Assembly (NCBI GenBank): GCA_965237895.1
Contig: CBDEGR010000002.1
Coordinates: 868,001 to 932,000, forward strand
Direction: 5' to 3'
DNA from: CBDEGR01 sp965237895
GTDB taxonomy: Bacteria; Acidobacteriota; Terriglobia; UBA7540; JAPUME01
DNA: 64,000 bases
A model generated the notes under the pieces. It was given only the letters and a program-made list of their open reading frames with translations. It was not told the DNA's origin and made no database searches. Shown here in pieces: positions 36,801 through 45,680 of this stretch. Position 1 is the first letter of the stretch; every line of letters begins with the position of its first letter. The position numbers and the translations under genes are program-made.

Positions 36801-37173
36801 CAGAGCACGCCGCGCGCGCACCAACACCCCACTGCAGGCGCTGGTGTTAATGAACAGTCCCACCTATGTTGAGGCAGCCCGGGCTATGGCCGAGCGCATG
36901 ATGACCGAGGCCGGACGGGACCCCGGTCAGCGCATCCGCTATGGCTTCCGCCTGGCGACCGCTCGAAATCCGGCGCCCGCGGAACTAGAAGTCCTGCTTG
37001 ATATAGCCCAGCAGCAGCTAGACGATTATCGGGCCGATAAGGACGCAGCTGTCCAACTGCTTGCGGTCGGCGAGTCCGAATACAACCGGAAATTAGATGT
37101 GAGTGAACTGGCTGCATGGACCACGGTAGCGAGCACCATTCTAAATCTCGACGAAACTATCACCAAGGAGTAA
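33868..37173 (+). CDS. PSD1/DUF1549-DUF1553 cytochrome-like protein with an inserted LamG domain
   Basis: 1,101-residue exported protein of the Planctomycete-type cytochrome family. Signal peptide (VLFCLFVTSLIAIWSVL) first, then PSCyt1 with the haem-type motif CFSCH near residue 50, PSCyt2/DUF1549 (about 150-375) with WLDLARYADTHGYHLDSLRD and a second motif CARCH, an inserted LamG/concanavalin-like domain (about 430-650, GLVAHYEFEGHLADTSGHY to RIYDRKLTTAEIEQLA), a coiled segment, and PSD1/DUF1553 (about 790-1090). GTG 33868 lies after GGAGGGATTGAT. Its biochemical role is not established; a role in polysaccharide use is commonly inferred from gene neighbourhoods. Confidence 0.9.
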   Translation: MKRRVLFCLFVTSLIAIWSVLRNPTAAAQTEPLPKQVEFSRDIRPILSDNCFSCHGPDEKQRQVDLRFDTKEGIFADRGGYQIIVPGDSSQSRLFQRISAKDESFRMPPPWVETTLTPEKIEMIRQWIDQGAKWQTHWAFIPPKRPPLPKVQDESWPRNAIDNFILARLGREGLKPSPEADKATLLRRVTLDLTGLPPTATEVDAFLADDSPHAYKKRVDQLLKSPHYGERMAMQWLDLARYADTHGYHLDSLRDMWHWRDWVIDAFNQNMPFDQFTIEQLAGDLLPNPTLQQKIATGFNRNHMINYEGGAIPEEYQNEYVIDRLDTTATVWMGLTMKCARCHDHKYDPIPQKEFYKFYAFYNTIPEKGLDGKRGNAQPVLQLPSAQQQHQLDQLKRKIAAIEGAMPEKEVATWQVIWRKTALSTMPLAPKKGLVAHYEFEGHLADTSGHYRHGRTLRGEVTYDEGQVGTGAVFDPEVHVALGVPTFDRTDPFSIAFWMISSGTREKAVMQKVDDPESRRGFELIMDEPQIIAPLQDGSHMFFRLVHRWPDDAIEVKTKERLHSKLANHITVTYDGSGKAWGLKLYVNGEQQDVEVTHDNLSGSIRTSGPLQIGNKKIARPFWGRLDDLRIYDRKLTTAEIEQLAVHEPIRAILSSPSEECVEIIRRYEEKRRSKDFDNLNAQYDQRKEAKEERACLARQGRLRKYYLTHAAPENFRKLHANLKNLQSQKKKLEDIIPTTMVMQEMDKPRETFVLGRGDYRNKGEKVTPGVPAVLSPMPQGVPANRLGLAQWLVDPSHPLTARVATNRLWQVYFGSGLVRTPEDFGSQGEPPSHPELLDWLATELIRIGWDIKAMQRLIVTSATYRQSSRITPALLEKDPQNRLLARGPRFRLPAEMVRDNAFAISGLLNTKVGGPSVYPYQPKGLWKEMALGRFFSGQEYTPGSGKDLYRRSLYTVWKRTVPPPAFVTFDAPDREKCRARRARTNTPLQALVLMNSPTYVEAARAMAERMMTEAGRDPGQRIRYGFRLATARNPAPAELEVLLDIAQQQLDDYRADKDAAVQLLAVGESEYNRKLDVSELAAWTTVASTILNLDETITKE

Positions 37174-37177
37174 AGCC

Positions 37178-38656
37178 GTGAACCCTCTGGACGAATACCA
37201 GTTGACGATGACACGCCGTCAGTTCTTTGGCCAGAGCACTGCCGGTATCGGCATCGCAGCTTTGGCGTCATTGCTGAACCCGGATCTGTTTGCTGCGAGT
37301 GTTGGTGCCGATCCCCGTGAAATCAGTCCAAAGACCGGCGGCCTCGCGAGTCTGCCCCACTTCGCCCCGAAGGCCAAGCGGATTATTTTCCTTTTTCAAT
37401 CGGGTGCGCCTTCCCAGGTGGATCTGTACGATTACAAGCCCAAACTCCAAGATCTGCAGGGCACGAATTTACCCGACTCCATTCGCCGCGGCCAGCGTAT
37501 TACGGGAATGACGGCAAACCAGGGCTCGTTGCCGGTGGCCCCTTCGATTTTCAATTTTAGCCGGCACGGCCGATCGGGCACCTGGATCAGTGAATTGCTC
37601 CCTCACACGGCAAGGATTGTCGACGACATCGCCCTTATCAGGACCATGCACACGGACGCCATCAACCACGACCCGGCGATCACCTTTATCCAGACCGGCA
37701 GCCAGCAGCCCGGGCGGCCCAGCCTGGGCACTTGGCTCAGCTACGGCCTGGGCAGTGAGAACCGGGACCTGCCCGCCTTCGTGGTACTGATCTCCCAGGG
37801 GAGTGGGGAAAGCGACGCCCAACCGCTGTTCTCTCGCCTATGGGGCAGTGGCTTTTTACCTTCTACCCACCAGGGCGTGAAGTTTCGCTCCAGCGGTGAC
37901 CCGGTTCTGTACCTTTCCGACGCCCCCGGCATCAATAGGATTACCCGCCGTCGCATGCTGGATGGTATCGAGAAGCTCAACCGCATGAAGGCCGGCGCCT
38001 TCGGTGACCCGGAGATCAACACTCGCATTGCCCAATACGAAATGGCCTACCGTATGCAGTCCTCCGTACCTGAGTTGATGGACCTATCCGGGGAGCCGGA
38101 GCATACCTTCGAGATGTATGGTCCCGACTCGAGGAAACCCGGAACGTATGCTGCCAACTGCCTGCTGGCCAGACGCCTGGCGGAACGCGACGTCCGCTTC
38201 GTCCAGCTTTACCATCGAGGCTGGGATCAGCATTTTAATCTGCCTAGAGATACCCCCTTGCAATGCAAGGATACTGACCAGCCTTCGGCGGCGCTGATCC
38301 AAGACCTGAAACAACGGGGTCTGCTGGATGAAACCCTGGTCATCTGGGGCGGCGAGTTCGGTCGAACCGTTTACTGCCAGGGCAAGCTGACAGTGACCAA
38401 TTATGGCCGCGACCACCACCCTCGCTGTTTTACCATGTGGGCAGCCGGCGGCGGCATCAAGCCCGGCATCTCCCTCGGCCAGACGGACGATTATTGCTAC
38501 AACATCGTGGAAGATCCTGTTCACGTCCACGACTTACAGGCGACCATCTTGCACTGCATGGGAATCGACCATAAGAAGCTGACCTTCAAGTTCCAGGGAC
38601 GCCACCACCGCCTCACCGACGTGCACGGCAACGTGGTCAGGAAGCTTCTAGCCTGA
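37178..38656 (+). CDS. DUF1501 family exported protein (partner of PSD1)
   Basis: 492 residues. A twin-arginine signal TRRQFFGQSTAGIGIAALAS is near the N-terminus, predicting folded export. The body resembles the alkaline phosphatase/sulfatase-like fold of DUF1501, with KRIIFLFQSGAPSQVDLYDY, RTMHTDAINHDPAITFIQTG, LVIWGGEFGRTVYCQG and DHHPRCFTMWAAGGGIKPG as likely metal-site regions. GTG 37178 is four bases past the PSD1 stop with AAGGAG upstream, so the two are one transcription and translation unit. Confidence 0.9.
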   Translation: MNPLDEYQLTMTRRQFFGQSTAGIGIAALASLLNPDLFAASVGADPREISPKTGGLASLPHFAPKAKRIIFLFQSGAPSQVDLYDYKPKLQDLQGTNLPDSIRRGQRITGMTANQGSLPVAPSIFNFSRHGRSGTWISELLPHTARIVDDIALIRTMHTDAINHDPAITFIQTGSQQPGRPSLGTWLSYGLGSENRDLPAFVVLISQGSGESDAQPLFSRLWGSGFLPSTHQGVKFRSSGDPVLYLSDAPGINRITRRRMLDGIEKLNRMKAGAFGDPEINTRIAQYEMAYRMQSSVPELMDLSGEPEHTFEMYGPDSRKPGTYAANCLLARRLAERDVRFVQLYHRGWDQHFNLPRDTPLQCKDTDQPSAALIQDLKQRGLLDETLVIWGGEFGRTVYCQGKLTVTNYGRDHHPRCFTMWAAGGGIKPGISLGQTDDYCYNIVEDPVHVHDLQATILHCMGIDHKKLTFKFQGRHHRLTDVHGNVVRKLLA

Positions 38657-38943
38657 TCGTCCACCAGTCCCAGCTCATGAGTTTCGGGTTTCTGTGCTCC
38701 GATGCGTCGAGTGTGCGGTGCACTCCTGTGTTGCGAAGAATGGCTTAAGTCTGGATCCCTTTAAGTGTTTATCCTTCTGCGACCAAGGAGGCGTTCCTAA
38801 AGGTCCTAGCATATCTGGCCGCCTTCCCGCTCACGGCACACCTTTTTGATTCCCGGCAGAGGAAAGCAGGATTGCTCTGGGCTTTAGAGTCTGTGTGGAA
38901 ACTCAAGGTTTTTTTGGGGTGGTGAAGATATTTTGGGGTTCGG
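38657..38943 (+). other. Gene-free interval before the IS1380 remnant
   Basis: No coding frame with family character. The sequence from about 38895 (GTGTGGAAACTCAAGG, then T-rich) may belong to the degraded insertion sequence that follows. No terminator hairpin was obvious after the DUF1501 gene. Confidence 0.3.
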
Positions 38944-39216
38944 TTTTTCCTGGTCGATGAGTTTGCGGCACTTGCCGAGTCGGGGGTGGTGCGGTTCTAC
39001 AATAAGCGGGGGACCGCCGAGCAGTGGATCAAGGAAGGCAAGTAGGCGGTGAAGATGACGCGGCTGAGTTGTCGTCGGTTCCGGTCCAACGAAGTGCGGC
39101 TATGGTTGACTGTGATTGCATACAATCTGGGGAATCTTTGGAGGCGGCTGTTCGGAGCGATGCTGGGTCGGATAGATGGGCTGCCGCTTCCGTATAGTAC
39201 ACTAATCAAACTCTGA
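38944..39216 (+). pseudogene. IS1380-family transposase, C-terminal remnant
   Basis: The frame reads VVRFYNKRGTAEQWIKEGK, stop, AVKMTRLSCRRFRSNEVRLW and LTVIAYNLGNLWRRL. These are the YNxRGTAEQWIKEGK and LSCxRF...AYNLGN blocks of IS1380 transposases, including the glutamate of the DDE triad region. TAG at 39043-39045 breaks it, and the N-terminal 300 or more residues are absent. It marks an old insertion event between the PSD1 pair and the lyase gene. Confidence 0.85.
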
Positions 39217-39624
39217 CGGATGGACATTTTGCTTACTCGACTGGAGCCTAGGCAACGCGGGGCAGGGGCGGTGCAAAAGAATTTGTTCCAGGCGCGCGCT
39301 CCAAGACCTGCCATGGAGTCCCCGATCTTTCTTGAGAGTAGTAAGGACCTAAAAGGTGGATTCGAATAGGCCTCTTTCTCTGACAATATGCTGCGATTGG
39401 ACTAACATTCTTTATTGTTGGATAATCGAGTGCGTTCGTGATTGGATCCGAGTCTATCACTATTCCCGCCGGCTTTGTCTTGAAAGCGAAAAGCCGCTTC
39501 TCGGCATGAATGGTACAATCAGAGCGTTGAAAATTCAAGAACACCGACTCGTCAGCTTGGTCGTCGTGAGACGAGGCGGCGTAATCTGTTGAGAGCAATT
39601 GCTCAAAAGGTGAGAGAGGCAAGG
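39217..39624 (+). other. Interval between the IS remnant and the lyase gene
   Basis: An AT-richer 400-base stretch. A 78-codon frame (39356-39592) is Cys/Trp/Ile-rich and lacks any domain; I treat it as chance. No convincing -35/-10 pair was identified. Confidence 0.3.
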
Positions 39625-40521
39625 ATGGGACATAAGACGTCACCGATCGGGGGAGTGGTAACCGCTTTAGGCACACCCCTGGATGCTCGGGAGGATCTTC
39701 ACGAAGAGGGAATGCGCCGCCAGATCCGGATGCAGCTTGAAGCCGGAGTGGATGCGCTGTTGGTGATGGGAACGATGGGGAGCATGCAACTGCTAAAGGA
39801 TGACACGGTTCGGCAGGCCATCGAAGTAACCATGGATGAAGTGAGTGAAAGAATCCCTGTGATTGTAGGCTGCGGAGACACCAGCACCGAGCGCACATTG
39901 ACCCGCATGCGCTGGGCTGAACGACACCCCATTACTGGGATAGCCCTGGTTGCGCCGTTTTTTTTCACATTCACGCAGGCGGAATTATTGGATTACTTCA
40001 CAGACCTGGCCTCAGCAACGAATCTGCCCGTTTATCTCTATAACCAGCCGGCCTACACCAAGCACACACTGGACTTCGACCTGATCCTGGAGCTCTCCAA
40101 GATCGGCAACATCGTGGGATTAAAGGAATCTGGAAATCTGTTGACCTTGCGGCTATGCGCAGAGCGTTTTGGGAATTCCGGCGACTTCCGGGTTCTATCC
40201 GGCATCACTCCTTTTTTTGATGTGGCGCTTCAGATGGGGGCGCATGGCATCGTGGATGGACTCTTTGCGCTGGCACCAGAGTACGGTGTTGAGATTCTGC
40301 GAAGTTTTCGGAACAGCGATAAGGACTCGGCCGAGTCGGCCCAGAGAAAACTTAGCAGACTTGCTTCCATCGTTAGAATCGACTCCATTTTCGCGGGTTT
40401 TACCGCTGCGATGAACCTCCGTGGAATTCCGGGGAATTTCGCTGTGCGACCGTATCAGCAGACCACCGCGGAAGGCCGGAACAGGGTGGAAGCCGTCCTG
40501 CGGGAACTGGAACTGGTCTGA
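39625..40521 (+). CDS. Dihydrodipicolinate synthase/N-acetylneuraminate lyase family protein
   Basis: 298-residue class I aldolase or dehydratase TIM barrel. The Schiff-base lysine is in GNIVGLKESGN and the helper tyrosine in LPVYLYNQPAYTKH. The phosphate/carboxylate loop, usually GTTGE, reads MGTMGSM here. ATG 39625 (preceded by GAGAGAGG) is preferred over the TTG 39589 that opens the frame. In true DapA the gene sits with lysine genes; here it is beside an aminotransferase in a glycan-rich region, so a catabolic aldolase (sugar acid or hydroxyproline type) or NAL-like role is more likely than lysine synthesis. Confidence 0.83.
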   Translation: MGHKTSPIGGVVTALGTPLDAREDLHEEGMRRQIRMQLEAGVDALLVMGTMGSMQLLKDDTVRQAIEVTMDEVSERIPVIVGCGDTSTERTLTRMRWAERHPITGIALVAPFFFTFTQAELLDYFTDLASATNLPVYLYNQPAYTKHTLDFDLILELSKIGNIVGLKESGNLLTLRLCAERFGNSGDFRVLSGITPFFDVALQMGAHGIVDGLFALAPEYGVEILRSFRNSDKDSAESAQRKLSRLASIVRIDSIFAGFTAAMNLRGIPGNFAVRPYQQTTAEGRNRVEAVLRELELV

Positions 40522-40558
40522 AGGTGAACACAGGGACCGCTAGGTAGAAAGGTGAACG

Positions 40559-41851
40559 ATGAGAAAGAGCGAAGCAAAAACAGAATATCGTTTCGAAACT
40601 TCGCGAAAGCTTTTCGAGCAAGCCCAACATTACATGGCAGGGGGCGTCAGCAGCCATTTCCGCTCTCTTGAAAAGCCTCATCCTCTGTTTTTTCGTGGGG
40701 GCTGCGGAGCCCGGATACAGGACGTGGACGGGAACGAATACCTGGACTTCGCCCTCAGTCAAGGTCCGCTCTTGCTAGGGCATTCCCATCCCGAAGTTTT
40801 GGCGAGGGTCCGGGAGGAACTGGCCAAGGGGCAATTGTATGGAGGCCAATCGGAAATCGAGATCGACTTGGCACGCAAACTGATCGAGATCATCCCCGGC
40901 GTTGATCTCGTGCGCTTCTGCAACAGCGGATCGGACGCCGTCCACACGGCGATTCGGTTAGCTCGAGCCGTGACGGGCAAGCGGAAGATCGTAAAATTTG
41001 AAGGACATTATCATGGCTGGTACGACAACGTTTTCGTCGACGTACGCTTCCAAGCTGAACGAGACCGGTGGGACCCGGTCGCACTCAGTCGAGGGCAGCT
41101 CCCTTCGGTGAAGGATGAAGTCACTGTGATTCCGTGGAACGATCTCAACGTCGTGCAACAAACGCTGGAGCGCGACCTCGACATAGCTGTCCTGATCTTG
41201 GAGCCGGTCATGTGCAATACCAGCTGCATCATGCCTAAACCCGGATACCTCAAAGGATTGCATGAACTTTGCCACCGGTTTAATGTTGTCCCGGTGTTTG
41301 ATGAGGTGATCACCGGTTTCCGCCTGGCCCCGGGAGGCGCTCAGGAGTACTTCGGAATCATCCCGGACCTCGCCACCTACGGTAAAGCGATGGGGAGCGG
41401 TTTTCCGATCAGCGTCTTGGCCGGTAAAAGAGAGTATATGGAGTTGCTCGGCGATGGCCAAGTAATCCATGCAGGCACGTTTAACGCCAATATTTCGAGT
41501 GTTGCTGCAGCTCTTGCCACACTCGAGATCCTGACGAGGAACGAAGGAGAAGTCTACTCTCGCATCACCCGGCTCGGACAGCGATTGATAGAGGGTCTGC
41601 GAAAGCGGGTGGGGAGCAGTAATCCGCCGCTCCTTGTGCAGGGACCTGGGCCTGTGTTCCATACCGACTTTTCCTCCATGGCCTCGGTAACGGATTTCCG
41701 TCAGTGCACCGGCTATGACGGAAAAAAACTCGACAAATTTGTGGTGGGCCTGCTGCGCAGAGGCATTCGCATTCTGGGCCGGGGTTTGTGGTATATCTCA
41801 GCGGCGCACACCGCGCAAGATGTTGAGATGGCGCTGGAGTGCGCGGACTAG
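40559..41851 (+). CDS. Class III aminotransferase, glutamate-1-semialdehyde mutase-like
   Basis: 430-residue PLP enzyme. Characteristic blocks: YMAGGVSSHFRSL at the start, VDGNEYLDFALSQGPLLLGH, FCNSGSDAVHTAIRLARAVT (PLP phosphate region), VPVFDEVITGFRLAPGG (Asp that pairs with the pyridine N) and the PLP-lysine in TYGKAMGSGFPISVLAG. The family is named after HemL, but many members are amino-sugar or omega-aminotransferases. It lies 37 bases after the DapA-family gene, so an operon is likely. ATG 40559 follows AGAAAGGTGAACG. Confidence 0.85.
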   Translation: MRKSEAKTEYRFETSRKLFEQAQHYMAGGVSSHFRSLEKPHPLFFRGGCGARIQDVDGNEYLDFALSQGPLLLGHSHPEVLARVREELAKGQLYGGQSEIEIDLARKLIEIIPGVDLVRFCNSGSDAVHTAIRLARAVTGKRKIVKFEGHYHGWYDNVFVDVRFQAERDRWDPVALSRGQLPSVKDEVTVIPWNDLNVVQQTLERDLDIAVLILEPVMCNTSCIMPKPGYLKGLHELCHRFNVVPVFDEVITGFRLAPGGAQEYFGIIPDLATYGKAMGSGFPISVLAGKREYMELLGDGQVIHAGTFNANISSVAAALATLEILTRNEGEVYSRITRLGQRLIEGLRKRVGSSNPPLLVQGPGPVFHTDFSSMASVTDFRQCTGYDGKKLDKFVVGLLRRGIRILGRGLWYISAAHTAQDVEMALECAD

Positions 41852-42086
41852 GTTTTGTGTGAGATCGAGGACACCTCGCTATAGCTTTGCGAGCGGCATT
41901 AGAAACCGTAGGTGCTGTGTCCTGGTCGAAGCTAATCGATACCGGCCACATGGGGCGGGCATCGAATCTCCTGTCTCACCCCCTTCAGGGCTCAGCGCCT
42001 GGGGTCTAACATTCCGCTCCTTGCCGACGAGCGGCACTTCATTCAGCCCGTTTGGCGGATGCGCCTCTCGCGGCTGAGCCCTACGG

Positions 42087-42209
42087 TTAGACTTCGACAT
42101 CGAGAAACGTCCATCCCGGTCGGAACCTCGCGGTGATCAGATAGCTATTGCGATAATCCCCATCGCGCCAATAATGGTTTAACTGCTTCCTGATTTCCGG
42201 ACAAGTGAT
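42087..42209 (-). pseudogene. Unidentified protein, C-terminal remnant
   Basis: A 40-codon minus-strand frame ending at TAA, with CPEIRKQLNHYWRDGDYRN and then SYLITARFRPGWTFLDVEV. It reads like the conserved end of a larger protein and has no start. I cannot name the family. It sits in a 1.1-kb region of fragments between the aminotransferase and the mannosidase; 41852-42086 holds nothing that I can identify. Confidence 0.4.
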
Positions 42210-42240
42210 TCAATGTTTGAACCAGAGGATTGGAACGCTG

Positions 42241-42348
42241 TCAGAGCTTCAATAGCTCAATTGAATCCCACTGGACCAACGTAGCTCCGACCCCCGCTTC
42301 CAAAACCTCCTCCGCAGCATGAACTTCCCGCCCTAACCTTCCGAACCC
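42241..42348 (-). pseudogene. Unidentified protein, C-terminal remnant
   Basis: A 35-codon minus-strand frame, GREVHAAEEVLEAGVGATLV then QWDSIELLKL and TGA. The composition is protein-like and the piece has no start. The family is not recognised. Confidence 0.3.
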
Positions 42349-42475
42349 TCACGCCCGGAAGTCGGGGAATTCACCCCCCCCAAAAAAACAGATGTTTTTG
42401 GGCAATCCTATTGACCTACCCCTTGGGTCCGGAATAAGATTCTGGCGGCCCCAAAGACATCCGCGGCCCGGTCAT

Positions 42476-42798
42476 CTGGTGGTGGGCGAAACCGGCATAG
42501 ACGAGCCAGGGTTTTATAAGGAAAAGCTCTACGCCGATTATGTCGAGAAGGTAAAGCAGCTCAAGAAGAGCGGCCAGCTGGAGGAAGCCAAGTTCCTGCT
42601 CATGGACCTCATCAACGCCACAATCGCCGAGGCACGTGCACAAAATACCGGCGTCGCACCCTGGCACTTCGAGCAGATGGCCATCATTCTCCGGAAGCAG
42701 GGGATATTAAGGCGGAGGTGGAGATGCTGGAGCTGTTCGCAGGCCAGCGCCATGCCCCGGGAGACCCGCTGTTCCAGATCACGGGAATGATGGAGTGA
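42476..42798 (+). pseudogene. Small conserved protein, C-terminal remnant with frameshift
   Basis: YADYVEKVKQLKKSGQLEEA, then LLMDLINATIAEARAQNTG and VAPWHFEQMAIILRKQG in one frame, continuing as DIKAEVEMLELFAGQRHAPG in another after a shift near 42703. Together they look like a TPR-like C-terminal module (VAPWxxEQxAIIxRKxGD..EVxxLExFA) common at the end of bacterial hypothetical proteins. The N-terminal part is absent. Confidence 0.5.
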
Positions 42799-42977
42799 AG
42801 GGGGAGGCGAAGTGCCGGGCGGCACAAACACTGGTGGGCGTCGCCCGACTGGCCTTCCCCGAGTTGATGGTGGAGATAGAAGCAACAGCGATGAAGTAGC
42901 TGTCGTAGTCCGGCCGGGGTCGCGGAAAGTTTATCCGCTTCGAAGAACCCCGGAGTGTCAATTTAAAGAGGTGACTT

Positions 42978-45653
42978 ATGCATTTGCGATGGTTAGCGAT
43001 CTTTAGTGTTTTCTTCTGGATTTTCACGATCTCGGTCAACGCCGGAGGGAGTCCCGAGGCGGGCGAGGCCGTCCCTCGACCCTCCCCGCAGGGGCAAGAG
43101 AAGCAGACGTTCTTATTCATTCCCCACACGCATTGGGAGGGGGCGGTCTTCAAGACCCGGGAAGAGTATCTCGAGACGGGGCTGACGATTATTTTGAAGG
43201 TGCTTCACCTGCTGGATATTTACCCCGAATACCGTTTCGCGCTCGATCAGGTGGCGTTCGTAAAGCCGTTCTTGGAAAGGTATCCCGAGCAGGAGGCTCG
43301 ATTCCGGAAGTTCGTCGCCGAAGGCCGACTTCAGATCGTGGGCGGCTCGAACATCATGCATGACAACAATATGCCCGGGCCGGAATCGCTGGTCCACCAG
43401 TATCTGTACGGTAAAAATTACTTTCGCGAAAAGCTGGGCGTCGACGTGACGGTCGGCTGGGAGTTGGACGCTTTCGGCCACAACGCCCAGATGCCGCAGA
43501 TTCTCAAGCAGTCGGGATTCAAGTCGTATTGGTTCTATCGCGGCGTCCCGAGCCTGGAGTGGCCTTCGGAGATTTTATGGGAAGGGATCGACGGCAGCCG
43601 CATTCCGGCTTTTTGGCTTCCTCACGGATACGGGCTGGTTTATCACTCGCCGCAGAATTTTGCGGGTTTCGACCGTTTTTTCCGCAGCCGGTTCAATATG
43701 CTCAATCCCTTCTCGCGGGGAACGACGCGGCCGGGTCTGGCGGGGGCGGACGTGAGTCTGCCCGAGGAGCACGTTCCGCGTCTGGCCAGGGAATTCAACG
43801 CGCAAAAAGATGCGCCGTTTCAAATCCGCTTCGGCGTACCGACCGACTTTGAAGCCATCGCCGCCGAGCAGGGCGAGCGGCCGGTGCTGAAAGGGGAGCT
43901 GAATCCCATCTTCCAGGGAATCTACAGCAGCCGCATCGAGGTCAAACAGCGAATTCGGGAGCTGGAGCGGTTGCTGACGACCTGGGAAAAGCTCGACGTT
44001 CTGGCCGATTGGCTCGGCTTTCCCACCGATCACGAATTACTGGTGCGCGCCTGGGAGCGCCTCCTCTTCAATCAGACCCACGACCTGGCCTCGGGCGTCA
44101 TGGTGGATAAGGTCTATGACGACGCGATCCGCACCTATCATTTCTCGAAGCTTCTGGCGGACGAAAAGATTCAGACGCAGTCGGCCGCGCTGGCGTCGAA
44201 GATCGACACGCGGGGTGAGGGCATTCCCATCGTGGTCTTCAATTCCTTGGGATGGCCCCGAACCGATGTGGTTCAAGCGGCGGTAGGATTTGTCGAATCG
44301 GGCGTAAACGACCTGGTTCTCCGAGACCCCGAGGGGAACACGGTTCCGGTGCAAATCGAACGGGCCGACCACAACGAAGATGGCGGCCTGCGGGACGTTC
44401 GAATCGCCTTTGTCGCGCGGGATGTTCCGGCGGTGGGCTACGCCGTGTATCACCTGACGCCGGGAGAGGGTTCCGGGCCCGCCGAGAAGGCAACGGGGGG
44501 AGGCCCCTGGGGAGTCACGACGGCCGCGCAGCAGGATTTCGGCACCATCGAAAATGAATTCTATCGCGCCAAATTTCACCTCTGGACCGGGGAGATAACG
44601 AGTCTCGTCGATAAATTGCAGAATTGGGAGGTCTTGGGCGGACCGGGCAACATCGTCGCGCGCGAAAAAGACGGCGGCGATTTCTGGGAGCTCTATGGGA
44701 ACCTCCACGGCGCCCGAAACATCCAGATGGTCAAGAAACAGCTACTGCCGCCGCCCGAGCGGACCGAGTTCAGCAATAACTGGGTCGGAGGGAGTGGCCG
44801 CACGGACCGCGGGCCGGTATTTTCCGAGTACAGCGTGACGCATCCGTTCGGCGACGGCAGATTTGCCACTCGAGTTCGGCTCTATAACGGGGTGCCGCGC
44901 GTCGAATTTCACACAACGCTCTTCAATACTGAGCCTTTCGTTCGCTACCGGGTACTGTTTCCCACCTCCATCCGGAACGGAAAGAATGTGCAGGAGATCT
45001 CCTTCGGGTCACTCGAGCGTCCCACCGAGCAGGAGTATCCCGCCCAAAACTGGATCGATTACGGCGACGGCAAAAAGGGCGTAGCCTTGCTGAACCGTGG
45101 GCTGCCGGGCAACAATGTGGCCGACAATACCTTACTGCTCTCCCTGATGCGATCGGCGAGGATCAACGCCTACGCGTTCCAGGGCGGCTATGAGCAGGGG
45201 GTCTCCTCGGATTCGGGCCTCAGCGTGGGGAAGGAATTCAAATTCCAATACGCTCTCTATCCGCACTCAGGCGATTGGCGAAAGGCCGGCGTCTATCGGG
45301 CGGGACTTGAATTCAATCATCCCATGATCGCGCACAAGGCGGGACATCACGCAGGAGTGCTTCCGAAACGCTGGGGGATGATCGAAATTTCCCATCCAAA
45401 CGTCGTGCTGACAGCTTTCAAGCCGGGCCGCGATGAGAGCGCCGTTCTCCGCGTCTACGAGGCGAACGGCCAAGCGACTTCCGGCGTTAAGATCAAACTC
45501 AACGCGGGCATTGCCGCCGCTTACGAGTCGAACCTGATCGAAGATACGGGAGCGAAGCTGAAGGTGGGGAACGACACCCTCCAGTTCAATCTGGGCCCTT
45601 ATGAAATCAAAACTCTGAAGCTGAAGCTTCGCCCGAAATTGGGCCGGAATTGA
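42978..45653 (+). CDS. Exported GH38 alpha-mannosidase-like glycoside hydrolase
   Basis: 891 residues with a signal peptide (LRWLAIFSVFFWIFTISVNA). The catalytic (alpha/beta) domain has FIPHTHWEGAVFKTREEY (zinc His; the usual Asp of HxHxD is Glu here), GWELDAFGHNAQMPQIL with the nucleophile Asp, and ERLLFNQTHDLASGVMVDKV with the second zinc His. A C-terminal beta-sandwich region follows. GH38 enzymes cleave alpha-mannosides with retention; N-glycan or mannan substrates are plausible. ATG 42978 follows AAAGAGGTGACTT. It is isolated, with fragments on both sides. Confidence 0.9.
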   Translation: MHLRWLAIFSVFFWIFTISVNAGGSPEAGEAVPRPSPQGQEKQTFLFIPHTHWEGAVFKTREEYLETGLTIILKVLHLLDIYPEYRFALDQVAFVKPFLERYPEQEARFRKFVAEGRLQIVGGSNIMHDNNMPGPESLVHQYLYGKNYFREKLGVDVTVGWELDAFGHNAQMPQILKQSGFKSYWFYRGVPSLEWPSEILWEGIDGSRIPAFWLPHGYGLVYHSPQNFAGFDRFFRSRFNMLNPFSRGTTRPGLAGADVSLPEEHVPRLAREFNAQKDAPFQIRFGVPTDFEAIAAEQGERPVLKGELNPIFQGIYSSRIEVKQRIRELERLLTTWEKLDVLADWLGFPTDHELLVRAWERLLFNQTHDLASGVMVDKVYDDAIRTYHFSKLLADEKIQTQSAALASKIDTRGEGIPIVVFNSLGWPRTDVVQAAVGFVESGVNDLVLRDPEGNTVPVQIERADHNEDGGLRDVRIAFVARDVPAVGYAVYHLTPGEGSGPAEKATGGGPWGVTTAAQQDFGTIENEFYRAKFHLWTGEITSLVDKLQNWEVLGGPGNIVAREKDGGDFWELYGNLHGARNIQMVKKQLLPPPERTEFSNNWVGGSGRTDRGPVFSEYSVTHPFGDGRFATRVRLYNGVPRVEFHTTLFNTEPFVRYRVLFPTSIRNGKNVQEISFGSLERPTEQEYPAQNWIDYGDGKKGVALLNRGLPGNNVADNTLLLSLMRSARINAYAFQGGYEQGVSSDSGLSVGKEFKFQYALYPHSGDWRKAGVYRAGLEFNHPMIAHKAGHHAGVLPKRWGMIEISHPNVVLTAFKPGRDESAVLRVYEANGQATSGVKIKLNAGIAAAYESNLIEDTGAKLKVGNDTLQFNLGPYEIKTLKLKLRPKLGRN

Positions 45654-45680
45654 TTTTTGAGCGGTGAGATTCAATGCCCT

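Noticed and set aside
39356..39592. 78-codon plus-strand frame before the lyase gene
   Set aside because: Odd Cys/Trp/Ile composition, no family, no ribosome-binding site.
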